Positions 1-7,960 of a stretch of DNA of 33,667 nt are shown here, in pieces. Each line of letters begins with the position of its first letter. The stretch's first letter is position 1. The stretch is from NCBI GenBank assembly GCA_003519685.1, contig DOWG01000084.1:1-33667 (forward strand). The letters run 5' to 3'. The notes below the pieces were generated by a model. That model did not search any database, was not told the origin of the DNA, and saw nothing but the letters and a program-made list of their open reading frames with translations. A program made the translations under genes and the position numbers. This DNA comes from Lachnospiraceae bacterium (GTDB taxonomy: Bacteria; Bacillota; Clostridia; Lachnospirales; Lachnospiraceae).

Positions 1-1
1 G

Positions 2-2497
2 GCGGAAAGAATGTGCCGTAATATTGATACAGCACTTGATTTGCTCCATGGAGATTATGCAGATTCGTTTTCTTATATTATTGATTCCACTTGGCACTTG
101 GAGGAATATTTAAACTCACGAAGCACGGAGCAGAAAGAAAAATTAATTGCAGCGGTTCGGAAGGGAAGGCTTGGCATACCTTTGAACTATGTGGACTTAT
201 TGACTTGGCTGCCCTCCTTAGAAGCATTGATTCATAATGGAGACTATACGGCAAGTGTATTAGGGCCCTATGGACTTAAAGCAGATCGTGCAGATATTGT
301 GGATGTTGCATCTGCAACCGGTTCCTATCCTGCGGTGCTTAAGGGGAGCGGGGTAAAATATTTACTTCACGCAGACAACCAGGATCGTGGTCCGTTCCGT
401 TTTAATGGAGGATTGCATAGGCATAGTCCTTTCTGGTGGAAAGCACCGGATGGCAGTAAAATTTTAACCTGGCTTGCAAGAATGTATTGTGAGTTGAAAA
501 AAGTTTGTGGATCGCCTGCTTCTAAGGAAGCAGCGGAAACCGGGCTTGAGATGTGGCTCATGGATTATGAAAGAGAAGATTATATTCCGGATGCGGTAAT
601 CTTATATGGGCAGGAAGCGGATAATACCGACATGGATACTCGTACAGCTGCTTTTTTGGCAGAATGGGGCAAAGATGTTGTCTATCCGAAGCTAATACCA
701 TCGAACGGAAGTTCTTTTTTTGAATATGTCGAACAGTTTTCCGACCGCTTTAAAGAGTATTCCGGTGATGAAGGTGCATACTGGGAAGACGGAGCAGCCT
801 CCAGTGTTCTGGAAACATTTGCTGTAAGGCAAGCAGATGCGGGAATCCGTTGTGCTGAGATATTAGATTCCCTTGCTATGTTTTACGAGCCTCAGCTACG
901 TTTCCCGTTTGAAAATTACCAGGAAGCATGGAAGCAGGTGCTGTTATATGAGGAGCATACTTGGGGTGCATTCCTATCCGGCAGTGATCCAGATTCCTTA
1001 CTGCAAATGGATCAATGGGCAGTAAAGAGTCATATGGCTTCACAGGCGATTCAGTGGAAAAATCGTTTGCTAACGCAGGCGGCAACTCGAATTAGCTTAA
1101 TGTGGAATAATGAATCGAGAGAAATCGTTGTTTATAATCCTTATAGTTTTCCTGTACAGGGGTATGTAACGGTCGAATTTGCCAAGGGAGAAACCATATA
1201 TGATACCAAGGGAATAGAAGCAGGATGGGAAGAAATCAGTAGAACGAAGACACAGGTTGTAGCAAAACTATGGGTAGAGCCGATACCATCCTTTTCCTAT
1301 CGTAGATATTTACTGCGAAAGGAAGCCTTTCATGACCTTAGCGGAAAGTATCAGGAATCCGCAGTACAAGGTACTGCTTCGATCGAAAATAGGTGGTATA
1401 CGGTTTCCATTGATACGGAATCCGGAAGCATCACTTCCTTCTATGATAAAGAATTAAATCGTGAATTATGTTCCGGCACTTCCTTTGGCAAGGTTCTATA
1501 TGCTCGCGGCGGGGAGGGAACTACCCTATTAGGAAACCGCCCGGGCTTAAGCCGTGAAGGAGCGGAAATGATCCCTTGCTTTTCACCGGTCAAGGCGGTA
1601 AGAAAAATATCCGCGGTAGGCAGCAGCATTATCCTCTCGGGTACTGCGGTATTGGGAAATATGGAAGTGGTTTATACGCTTCCGAATAACGAAAAAAATC
1701 TATGCCTGGAGTACCGCTATGAGAAAGACGAAACGGAGGAACTGGAAGCGGTATATGTTGATTTGCCATTTCATCTGTCAGAGTGTGCGGATGTACTTTC
1801 GGATAGTCAGATCGGATGGGTTGATTGGCAGAAAGATGTATTACCGGGAGCGTGCAGAGAATGGCTTCCGCTGCAAACATCCATATTAATACGGGATGAC
1901 CAATGTGATGTTCAAATAGCTTCCCCGGATGCCTTTCTATTTACGGTAGGAACACCGGTGAAGGGCCAATGGATTAGTGACCTTGAGACGAGAGGAAATC
2001 ATATCTATTCCTACGTACTAAATAATTATTGGCGCGTAAATTATAAAGGGAAACAAGGCGGTAAAATACGATTTCGATATTATATAACTTCGGATCGTTC
2101 TATTCCGTTTGAGCAGGCATATCGTTTCGGCTGGATCAGAAGGCAGGGCCTTATCGCTCAAAGGATGAGTTATCAGGAATTTCGAAAAGATGTTCCAAAA
2201 GTTTATCAGGATCCCAGGGGAGGCAGTTTATTAAAGGTTCATTCGAACCATATTGTAGTTTCCACAATCCGAGGATCAAAGGACGGAGAGGGGTTTATCA
2301 TACGTCTTCAGGAAACCGGTGGATATTCCGGAGATATTGAGATATCTTTTGGCGAAAGAAAACTAGCGCAGTTATTGAAAACGGATCATCAAGAACGTCC
2401 AATTGAGAAAATTCACTTCATTCAGAATCATCTTGCTTCTTTCCATCTAAACCCCTGGGAAGTGGCAACCTATAAGATAATACTTAGGAAAGCTTAA
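2..2497 (+). CDS. Divergent GH38-type alpha-mannosidase, 5'-truncated
   Basis: The protein probably hydrolyses alpha-mannosides in the cytoplasm. The reading frame is open to the left edge, so the real N-terminus, with the usual zinc-binding His-x-Asp segment, lies outside the window. The first visible Met (base 11) follows Ala-Glu-Arg and is internal. Visible GH38-like parts, numbered from that Met, are: LGPYGLKADRADIVDVAS around 84-101, where Asp98 sits where the family nucleophile is expected but without the usual D-x-F-G-H; APDGSKILTW around 145-154; YGQEADNTD around 199; and EEHTWGA with His316, the likely counterpart of the zinc-binding His in FHD of other GH38 enzymes. The C-terminal 500 residues are beta-rich, as in GH38. 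It ends 21 bases from the convergent regulator gene, with no terminator visible. Family membership is fairly sure; substrate and activity are inferred. Confidence 0.75.
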   Translation, partial: AERMCRNIDTALDLLHGDYADSFSYIIDSTWHLEEYLNSRSTEQKEKLIAAVRKGRLGIPLNYVDLLTWLPSLEALIHNGDYTASVLGPYGLKADRADIVDVASATGSYPAVLKGSGVKYLLHADNQDRGPFRFNGGLHRHSPFWWKAPDGSKILTWLARMYCELKKVCGSPASKEAAETGLEMWLMDYEREDYIPDAVILYGQEADNTDMDTRTAAFLAEWGKDVVYPKLIPSNGSSFFEYVEQFSDRFKEYSGDEGAYWEDGAASSVLETFAVRQADAGIRCAEILDSLAMFYEPQLRFPFENYQEAWKQVLLYEEHTWGAFLSGSDPDSLLQMDQWAVKSHMASQAIQWKNRLLTQAATRISLMWNNESREIVVYNPYSFPVQGYVTVEFAKGETIYDTKGIEAGWEEISRTKTQVVAKLWVEPIPSFSYRRYLLRKEAFHDLSGKYQESAVQGTASIENRWYTVSIDTESGSITSFYDKELNRELCSGTSFGKVLYARGGEGTTLLGNRPGLSREGAEMIPCFSPVKAVRKISAVGSSIILSGTAVLGNMEVVYTLPNNEKNLCLEYRYEKDETEELEAVYVDLPFHLSECADVLSDSQIGWVDWQKDVLPGACREWLPLQTSILIRDDQCDVQIASPDAFLFTVGTPVKGQWISDLETRGNHIYSYVLNNYWRVNYKGKQGGKIRFRYYITSDRSIPFEQAYRFGWIRRQGLIAQRMSYQEFRKDVPKVYQDPRGGSLLKVHSNHIVVSTIRGSKDGEGFIIRLQETGGYSGDIEISFGERKLAQLLKTDHQERPIEKIHFIQNHLASFHLNPWEVATYKIILRKA

Positions 2498-2518
2498 TCG
2501 TCAGCAGCAAAGATTGGA

Positions 2519-3253
2519 TTATGCAAGAATGATATTTGTATATCCCTCCAAGTCCGGGATCGATTTATCCATAATAATCGTTGTATCTGTCAAAGAGGCA
2601 ACTTTTATCATGGTTACAACATTATACTTTGATGAATCAATAAGAAAATAAGATTCAGAGGATTTATCCATAGCAATACGTTTTATGGTATATTCATTAA
2701 TATCATGGTTGGTGATTCCGGACTTCTTACTGAATCCATTTGCTCCAAGAAAACATTTATTAAAAAATAAACCATTCAGTGCTGTTTCCGCTAAAGGTCC
2801 AATACAAGAATTCGTTGCTTGTTTTATATTACCTCCGATCATAATACATGGAATTTGGTGTGTAGCTAGCTGGTTAATATGATAAATTCCATTGGTTATC
2901 ACAGTTACATTACGGTTAACTAGATAAGGAATCATCTGCAGAGTGGTACTGGATGGATCTAAAAAGATGACATCGTTATCTTGAATAAAGGAGCAAGCTT
3001 TTAATGCAATTTTGTTTTTTGCTTCCCTATTTAAATTAAGCTTTGCCGAGATACTTAGTTCAATTGATTTTTTGTTCAGCTGAACACCACCGCCATGTAA
3101 TAATGTTATTTTACCATACTTTTCCAATTCTCTCAAATCTCTTCTTAAGGTTGAGAAAGATACTTCTAAATGTTCTGCTAAAAAGTCCATATAAAGGATA
3201 TCATTTTCTGTTAATAAATTTATAATCGTTTGTTGCCGAACGGCTGGAATCAT
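2519..3253 (-). CDS. DeoR/GlpR-family transcriptional regulator
   Basis: A 244-residue DNA-binding repressor of the DeoR sugar-metabolism family, the full usual length. Residues 1-57 form the winged helix-turn-helix (RQQTIINLL, FLAEHLEVSFSTLRRDLRELEKYGKI, then the HGG wing). Residues 75-230 form the phosphosugar-sensing domain, with LDPSSTTLQMIPYL, TVITNG, IGGNIK and the C-terminal LIDSSKYN segment. Members usually sense a sugar phosphate made by the pathway they control. It is the only gene on the minus strand and reads away from the transporter genes, so it is the obvious local regulator. Its promoter and an array of 10-bp-phased TGA repeats lie just upstream. Start: ATG at 3253 after a GGGGG-containing ribosome site. 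The effector cannot be inferred beyond a sugar phosphate. Confidence 0.92.
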   Translation of the reverse strand: MIPAVRQQTIINLLTENDILYMDFLAEHLEVSFSTLRRDLRELEKYGKITLLHGGGVQLNKKSIELSISAKLNLNREAKNKIALKACSFIQDNDVIFLDPSSTTLQMIPYLVNRNVTVITNGIYHINQLATHQIPCIMIGGNIKQATNSCIGPLAETALNGLFFNKCFLGANGFSKKSGITNHDINEYTIKRIAMDKSSESYFLIDSSKYNVVTMIKVASLTDTTIIMDKSIPDLEGYTNIILA

Positions 3254-3289
3254 GTTAAAACCCCCTTGTATATTTCATTTACACATTTT

Positions 3290-3318
3290 AGTATATAATA
3301 ATTTTTCATAATTGTAAA
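3290..3318 (-). promoter_or_regulatory. Sigma-A-type promoter of the DeoR-family gene
   Basis: Read on the minus strand, TTTACA (3318-3313) and TATACT (3295-3290) are separated by 17 bases, a good vegetative promoter about 37 bases upstream of the ATG at 3253. A TGAAAAA word lies in the spacer, so the regulator may bind its own promoter (inference). Confidence 0.65.
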
Positions 3319-3324
3319 CAAAAA

Positions 3325-3350
3325 ATGATTATATGTGAACTTTAATGATA
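3325..3350 (+). repeat. Three 10-bp-phased TGA repeats beside the regulator promoter
   Basis: TGA occurs at 3326, 3336 and 3346, exactly one helical turn apart, in an A/T-rich setting. The array sits directly behind the -35 box of the regulator promoter. It matches, in period and partly in sequence, the longer arrays at 3607-3650 and 6171-6210. Possible operator for the DeoR-type protein; three copies alone would be weak evidence. Confidence 0.4.
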
Positions 3351-3422
3351 AAATGCGCCATTTTTTAGTAATACTTGTAGTTTTTTGTTAGATGCAGTAT
3401 CGTCCAATCCGGTATATCACTG

Positions 3423-3437
3423 TAACATAAAATGTTA
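3423..3437. promoter_or_regulatory. Perfect inverted repeat TAACAT-AAA-ATGTTA
   Basis: A 6-bp perfect inverted repeat with a 3-base centre, about 130 bases upstream of the transporter -35 box. It has the size of a dimeric repressor site, but no matching regulator family can be named from the sequence. Confidence 0.3.
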
Positions 3438-3567
3438 TGGAGTATAAGAAATAGTTAGTATTGATTCAATTTGATAACTTACTTGGATGAACCGATTTAT
3501 GCATTTGGTGTTTTTCACAAGGAACGAAAAAAAGCATATGGAAATGTATTAATAGATTATAAAACTA

Positions 3568-3596
3568 TTGACTTGCCATCTGAAATATTGTATTAT
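3568..3596 (+). promoter_or_regulatory. Sigma-A promoter for the transporter permeases
   Basis: TTGACT (3568-3573), a 17-base spacer and TATTAT (3591-3596) form a near-consensus vegetative promoter. Transcription should start near 3603, immediately at the head of the phased TGA array. Confidence 0.75.
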
Positions 3597-3606
3597 ATAG
3601 CTATAT

Positions 3607-3650
3607 GTGAAAAAAAGTGATACAAAGTGAATTAATATGAATATTTATGA
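3607..3650 (+). repeat. Five exactly 10-bp-phased TGA repeats just downstream of the -10 box
   Basis: TGA occurs at 3608, 3618, 3628, 3638 and 3648, five in a row with no phase slip; the first three are GTGA. The array covers roughly +5 to +48 of the predicted transcript, where a bound protein would block transcription. Tandem direct repeats with a one-turn period are a plausible arrangement for a DeoR-type operator (inference). Confidence 0.6.
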
Positions 3651-3755
3651 TGCATAGATGCAGAAGGGGGATGGAGCAGACAACAAATCATAGCACAAAT
3701 TGCATCAGATAGGAGAAGAAAATTTAAAACTCATAGGGTTTAAAGGAGTGTTAAG

Positions 3756-5225
3756 ATGAAAGAAAAAAATGACCAAAAAAGCAGTTTGATTTTAATGCCT
3801 AAGATAATAACTTTATTATCAATAATTACATTCGCCGTATTGATTATCCCTTATTTTAATCCGGTAAGATTTTTACCACAGCTTGGTGACTGGTCCTACC
3901 TATATTTCCTTGGTAACTCCATGCAGGTTGATAAACAATTTATAGCGGCTTTCCCGGGTATTCGAGAATTTTTTGCAAATAATGCAATTGCTGTTTTTTG
4001 CGGGTATTTCATAGGGATATTTACTGTAGCCCAGTTTATTTCGGGATTGTTCATAAGTTCTAAGAAAGCGAATAAAAGCGCTCGTGGTTTGATGCTGCTG
4101 ATGATTTTTTCCGCTTTGAACTTTGCTGCTAACCTGATTCTTATTGCAGATATCTGTAGTGCCAATATAAATGTGGAAAAACTGGGTTATTCGCAATTAG
4201 GGATTCGGTATGAGATACCCATAGGCACCGTTGTTTTTATGATGCTGGCACTTACCCAATTCATACTAGGCAAGATTTACCGCAAAAAATTATTGATTGA
4301 AAAAGGTTTATACATAAAGATGACGCATTCGCAAAGAGTGGAAAATGCAAAGGGCTATGCATTTATCGCCCCCTATATTATTGGTTTTACCTGTTTTACC
4401 GCACTTCCGTTGATTTTTTCGTTTTTTAGTTCTTTTACCTATTATAATATTACAGCGGTTCAAAAATGGTATGGTATAAGAAACTTCACTAATCTTTTCA
4501 CGAAAGATGAGTATTTCTGGAAGAGCTTATATAACACAGGCTGGTATGTGCTTATCAGTGTTCCTTTGGCTATCCTATTTGCAATGGCTCTGGCGCTTTT
4601 AATGAATATGAAGAGTATAAAGGGACTTCGCTACTTCCGTACGGTGTATTATCTTCCTTCGGTTCTGTCCGGTGTTGCAGTCTTTCTCTTGTGGCAATGG
4701 ATTCTTGATCCGACGGCGGGGTTATTAAACAACGGACTTAGCATGCTGGGGATTCAAGGGCCGGCTTGGCTGTTTGATGCAAAATGGACGAAGCCTTCCT
4801 TAGTATTAATGAAATTATGGGGAGTTGGCGGTAATACAATCATTCTTCTTTCGGCACTGCAGTCAGTCCCTCAGGAATTGTATGATGCCGGCGCTGTCGA
4901 CGGAGCAACAGGAATGAAAAAGTTTTTACATATTACGTTACCCATGATTTCTCCTACACTTTTCTTTGTTATAGTAACCGGCGTCAGCGGAGCTTTCCAA
5001 GTATTTGATTCTGCTTATATTATGGCAAACGGAACCGGCGGTCCGAATAATTCAATGCTATTTTATAATTTGTATCTGTTTAATACGGCAATGAAAGATC
5101 AGCAGATGGGATTGGCGAGCGCTATGGCCTGGATATTATTTGCTATCATTATGGTGATTACCGTTATTCAAATGATTGGCTCCAAAAAATGGGTTTATTA
5201 TGAAGGAGGCAAGGATAAAAAATGA
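3756..5225 (+). CDS. ABC sugar transporter permease, MalF type, with N-terminal membrane extension
   Basis: An inner-membrane subunit of a CUT1-family (MalFGK-like) carbohydrate importer, 489 residues. About the first 190 residues add four predicted membrane segments (around 16-33, 73-98, 110-132 and 152-175) that are absent from a minimal permease. The canonical six-segment core starts near residue 200 (AKGYAFIAPYIIGF). The ATPase-contacting EAA loop is visible as YDAGAVDGATGMKKFLHITLP. A good ribosome site (AAAGGAG, 3742-3748) precedes the ATG. The gene overlaps the next permease by four bases (ATGA), showing tight co-expression. No ATPase gene is present; these systems often share one encoded elsewhere. 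The transported sugar is not determinable, but the neighbours point to oligosaccharides containing mannose or fructose. Confidence 0.93.
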   Translation: MKEKNDQKSSLILMPKIITLLSIITFAVLIIPYFNPVRFLPQLGDWSYLYFLGNSMQVDKQFIAAFPGIREFFANNAIAVFCGYFIGIFTVAQFISGLFISSKKANKSARGLMLLMIFSALNFAANLILIADICSANINVEKLGYSQLGIRYEIPIGTVVFMMLALTQFILGKIYRKKLLIEKGLYIKMTHSQRVENAKGYAFIAPYIIGFTCFTALPLIFSFFSSFTYYNITAVQKWYGIRNFTNLFTKDEYFWKSLYNTGWYVLISVPLAILFAMALALLMNMKSIKGLRYFRTVYYLPSVLSGVAVFLLWQWILDPTAGLLNNGLSMLGIQGPAWLFDAKWTKPSLVLMKLWGVGGNTIILLSALQSVPQELYDAGAVDGATGMKKFLHITLPMISPTLFFVIVTGVSGAFQVFDSAYIMANGTGGPNNSMLFYNLYLFNTAMKDQQMGLASAMAWILFAIIMVITVIQMIGSKKWVYYEGGKDKK

Positions 5226-6136
5226 TGGAAGAATCGAAAGTTAAGGTTGAGAATAAAATGAAAAAGAATGAGACAAAGAAGAGTAGAAATATAAAATTAT
5301 CCGAATCAATTCATTTTCGACAAACAGTTACTGGGACAATAGGAACCATCGTCTTACTATTAGGATCCATCATAGTACTTTATCCTTTGGCTTGGATGCT
5401 CGCAACTGCACTGAAATCAGATGCTGAGGTAATGATTAATCCGTCATTAATACCTTGGAAATTCCATTGGGAAAACTTTGCGAAGGCATGGAATTCGGCA
5501 CCTTTTGATATTTATCTAAGGAACACCTTGTTTCTTACGGTATGTAATTTGGTAGGGGTATTGTTATCAAATACTTTGGTTGCTTATGGATTCGCAAAGA
5601 TGGAGTTTAAAGGGAAAGATGCGATTTTTATATGTGTACTCGGGACGATGATGATACCAGGAATGGTAACGATGATTCCCTCCTATGTATTGTTTTCAAA
5701 GATTGGATGGGTAGGCACCTATTTACCTTTAATCGTGCCGGCCTTTACCGGTAGTGCCTATAATATTTTCCTTTTAAGACAAGCCTTTATGGGTATTAAT
5801 CAGGCTTATTCCGATGCTGCTAAGATTGAAGGAGCAGGGGAACTAAAGATATTATCCAAAATATATGTACCATTGGCACGCCCGGTATTAACAACAATTG
5901 CTGTATTCTCCTTTAATGGAACATGGAATGATTATTTTGGACCTATGCTCTATTTAAACGATGAAAAACTATATACCTTGCAGTTGGGGCTTCGGACGTT
6001 CCGAGGAACAGCGGGTGTGGAATGGCAAAAATTTATGGCAGCTTCGCTTATCGTGTTAATTCCTACGGTTATTCTTTACTTCTTTATGCAAAAGTATATT
6101 ATTCAAAGCGTTGCAATCGGTGGGATAAAAGGGTAA
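5222..6136 (+). CDS. ABC sugar transporter permease, MalG type
   Basis: Second permease of the CUT1 importer, 304 residues. A charged, lysine-rich cytoplasmic head of about 38 residues precedes six membrane segments, beginning with TIGTIVLLLGSIIVLYPLAW. The EAA loop reads SDAAKIEGAGELKILSKIYVPLA. It ends with the family-typical YIIQSVAIGGIKG. The start ATG at 5222 overlaps the stop of the first permease; a second ATG follows at 5225, and the ribosome sites AAGGAGG (5203-5209) and AAGGA (5211-5215) lie inside the upstream gene. It pairs with the first permease to form the membrane channel. Confidence 0.93.
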   Translation: MMEESKVKVENKMKKNETKKSRNIKLSESIHFRQTVTGTIGTIVLLLGSIIVLYPLAWMLATALKSDAEVMINPSLIPWKFHWENFAKAWNSAPFDIYLRNTLFLTVCNLVGVLLSNTLVAYGFAKMEFKGKDAIFICVLGTMMIPGMVTMIPSYVLFSKIGWVGTYLPLIVPAFTGSAYNIFLLRQAFMGINQAYSDAAKIEGAGELKILSKIYVPLARPVLTTIAVFSFNGTWNDYFGPMLYLNDEKLYTLQLGLRTFRGTAGVEWQKFMAASLIVLIPTVILYFFMQKYIIQSVAIGGIKG

Positions 6137-6170
6137 TAACGAACTTCTTTAAAGGACATTTTTACCATAC

Positions 6171-6210
6171 AAGTGAAAAATGATGAAAAAAAGTGAAAAA
6201 TAATGAAAAT
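6171..6210 (+). repeat. Four tandem decamers of (R/A)TGAAAAA ahead of the binding-protein promoter
   Basis: Four consecutive 10-base units read AAGTGAAAAA, TGATGAAAAA, AAGTGAAAAA and TAATGAAAAT, with TGA at 6174, 6184, 6194 and 6204. They end six bases before the -35 box. The period equals that of the arrays at 3325-3350 and 3607-3650, suggesting one regulator controls all three promoters (inference). Confidence 0.65.
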
Positions 6211-6215
6211 ATATG

Positions 6216-6244
6216 TTGACAATATGACACATGAAGTATAAAAT
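6216..6244 (+). promoter_or_regulatory. Strong sigma-A promoter for the solute-binding protein
   Basis: TTGACA (6216-6221), a 17-base spacer and TAAAAT (6239-6244) form a near-perfect vegetative promoter 53 bases ahead of the lipoprotein start. A separate promoter here allows the binding protein to be made in excess over the permeases. Confidence 0.8.
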
Positions 6245-6296
6245 ACACTTATAAAGATGAAAGAAAAGGTAAAGGAAAAAAAGGAGGATGTATTTC

Positions 6297-7706
6297 ATGA
6301 AGAAAATTAAGAGTTTTATCATGTTCGGCCTTTGCATGGCGCTATTAAGCTTTGCATTGGTTGGATGCAGCAAAGGTAAGAAAGAAACCGATTCGGATAA
6401 GGCAGGAATCGATGCTGAACCGACACAGGCAGTTAAGGATGAGAAGGAAGAAAGCAAAGAGGAAACCGGAGATAAGAAACCAGTAACATTACGTTTGTGG
6501 GCTCATTGGGGATCCGAACAACGTCGTCCGACGATTGACAAGATTATTCAAAAATTTAATGAAAAATATGCGGATCAGAAGATTACTGCAGAATATGTAT
6601 ATGTACCTTTTGGCGATATTGAGACAAAAATGATTGCTTCCGTAACCGCTGGTAACCCAGCCAATGTAGTTATTTCAGCAATCGAAGATACCAATGTTAA
6701 AGCAATGCGTAACCAGGCTATGGATATTACTGATTATCTATCCGATGGTGTTGCAGAGAAATTCTATGAAAAATATTGGGATATGGTAACCTATGAGGAT
6801 AGAGTTTATGCAGTTCCGTTTAACACAGATACCCGTTTGGTATTCTACAATAAGACCATGTTTAAGGAAGCCGGGATTAATGTAGAGGATATTAAGACCT
6901 GGGACGACATGATCAATGTATGTAAGAAATTGGATGAGAAGTTTATGGGCAAAGGTGACTATATGCTTGCATTCAATCCGGTACTTGGAAACTTTGGATT
7001 TGATACCTTAGCAATTAACAATGGCGGCGGCAACTTTGATGACCCTATGAATCCAAATCTACCTACAGCAAACAGCAAACAAAACATTGAGACACTGGAG
7101 CATATGAAGGTTTATGCGGATATGTACGGTCAGGATTTAGTACAGCAGGCTATGGCAGCAAATGCCGGCGGAGCACAGGATCTTTTCCTTTCCGGTAAAG
7201 TGGCTATGATTGGACAGGTATGTAACTATATCGCAACGATTGAAAAATATAATGCTGAAGCTAAGGTTGATTATGGCGTATTTGCTTATCCTGCAGGACC
7301 TTCCAATCCTACTGGTGAACCGGCAGCTTGGGGCGGCGGTTTTGTATGTACCGTACCTTATGGAGCTGAAAATCCACAGGAATCTACGTTGTTAGCTGAA
7401 TTTATGGCAACGGAGGGTGCAGCTATCTGGGCACAGGAGCAGAAAGACGTTATGTGCAGTACAGAAGCAAATGAAAATCCGGCAATGGCATCTTCTGTAG
7501 GCTGGAAAGAAACAATTGCTCTGATGGAGAATACGAATGGAACACGCAGACACCCATATGCACCGAATGCAGGACAATTTATGGCGGAAGCAGTTGACTC
7601 CATTGTTAAAAACTATACTGCAACCGATGTGGAAGCAGCATTGAATACTGCTCAGGAGCAAATTGAAGCTAAGATAGAAGAAGAAAAATTCATCTTTGGT
7701 AAATAA
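6297..7706 (+). CDS. Sugar-binding lipoprotein of the ABC importer
   Basis: Extracellular solute-binding protein of the CUT1 carbohydrate importer (bacterial extracellular solute-binding protein family 1), 469 residues, anchored to the outer face of the membrane. The signal peptide runs KKIKSFIMFG to LVGC with Cys24 as the lipidated residue. An acidic, lysine-rich linker follows (residues 26-63), then the ligand-binding lobes beginning PVTLRLWAHWG. FNTDTRLVFYNKTMFKEAGI is the typical hinge-region motif. I chose ATG 6297, nine bases after a perfect AAGGAGG (6281-6287); the in-frame ATG at 6288 overlaps that ribosome site. It follows the two permeases but has its own promoter and is followed by a terminator. 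The ligand is unknown. Confidence 0.95.
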   Translation: MKKIKSFIMFGLCMALLSFALVGCSKGKKETDSDKAGIDAEPTQAVKDEKEESKEETGDKKPVTLRLWAHWGSEQRRPTIDKIIQKFNEKYADQKITAEYVYVPFGDIETKMIASVTAGNPANVVISAIEDTNVKAMRNQAMDITDYLSDGVAEKFYEKYWDMVTYEDRVYAVPFNTDTRLVFYNKTMFKEAGINVEDIKTWDDMINVCKKLDEKFMGKGDYMLAFNPVLGNFGFDTLAINNGGGNFDDPMNPNLPTANSKQNIETLEHMKVYADMYGQDLVQQAMAANAGGAQDLFLSGKVAMIGQVCNYIATIEKYNAEAKVDYGVFAYPAGPSNPTGEPAAWGGGFVCTVPYGAENPQESTLLAEFMATEGAAIWAQEQKDVMCSTEANENPAMASSVGWKETIALMENTNGTRRHPYAPNAGQFMAEAVDSIVKNYTATDVEAALNTAQEQIEAKIEEEKFIFGK

Positions 7707-7822
7707 TTGAAGTTATCTATGCAGGCACTTTGCGAAGGCAGAATTTCATATCGGTCGGTATTTGTTATTATGAAATAGCATAGCATAAGCTTGTATCAGT
7801 AACTTAGCTTCATTGTCTTTGT

Positions 7823-7899
7823 AAGGCAGTCTGTTTCTTCAACAAGTGATTTGGTTTTACATCTTCACTTGTATGAAAAATAAACAGGCTGCCTTTTTA
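7823..7899 (+). terminator. Nested-hairpin rho-independent terminator after the binding protein
   Basis: AAGGCAGTCTGTTT (7823-7836) pairs with AAACAGGCTGCCTT (7882-7895) with one G-U pair, and five T follow directly (7894-7898). A second hairpin, CAAGTGA (7843-7849) with TCACTTG (7865-7871), lies inside the loop. It should end most binding-protein transcripts, with partial read-through to the downstream GH38 gene, for which I found no clear promoter. Confidence 0.75.
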
Positions 7900-7960
7900 T
7901 GTAGGAACCCGCTAAAAAAGATGTGCAACGATTAAATACAAAATGAGGAGGAAAATTCCC

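Larger units (their letters stand above)
3254..3755. other. 502-base divergent regulatory region without a supported gene
   Basis: This gap separates the regulator gene (-) from the transporter genes (+). It holds a minus-strand promoter (3290-3318), a plus-strand promoter (3568-3596), two groups of 10-bp-phased TGA repeats (3325-3350 and 3607-3650) and a 15-base inverted repeat (3423-3437). The untranslated leader from about 3603 to 3755 is long (about 150 bases) and purine-rich. I saw no riboswitch-like fold and no supported coding sequence. Confidence 0.7.

Noticed and set aside
3465..3620. Open frame of about 51 codons within the regulatory region
   Set aside because: It has no start codon with a ribosome site, overlaps the transporter promoter and first TGA repeats, and does not resemble any family I recognise; chance in A/T-rich DNA is enough.
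3756..7706. A missing ABC ATPase as evidence of a broken transporter
   Set aside because: CUT1 importers in Firmicutes commonly use one ATPase encoded elsewhere, so its absence here is ordinary.
6288..7706. Start of the binding protein at ATG 6288
   Set aside because: That ATG overlaps the AAGGAGG ribosome site; ATG 6297 has normal spacing and gives a standard lipoprotein signal.
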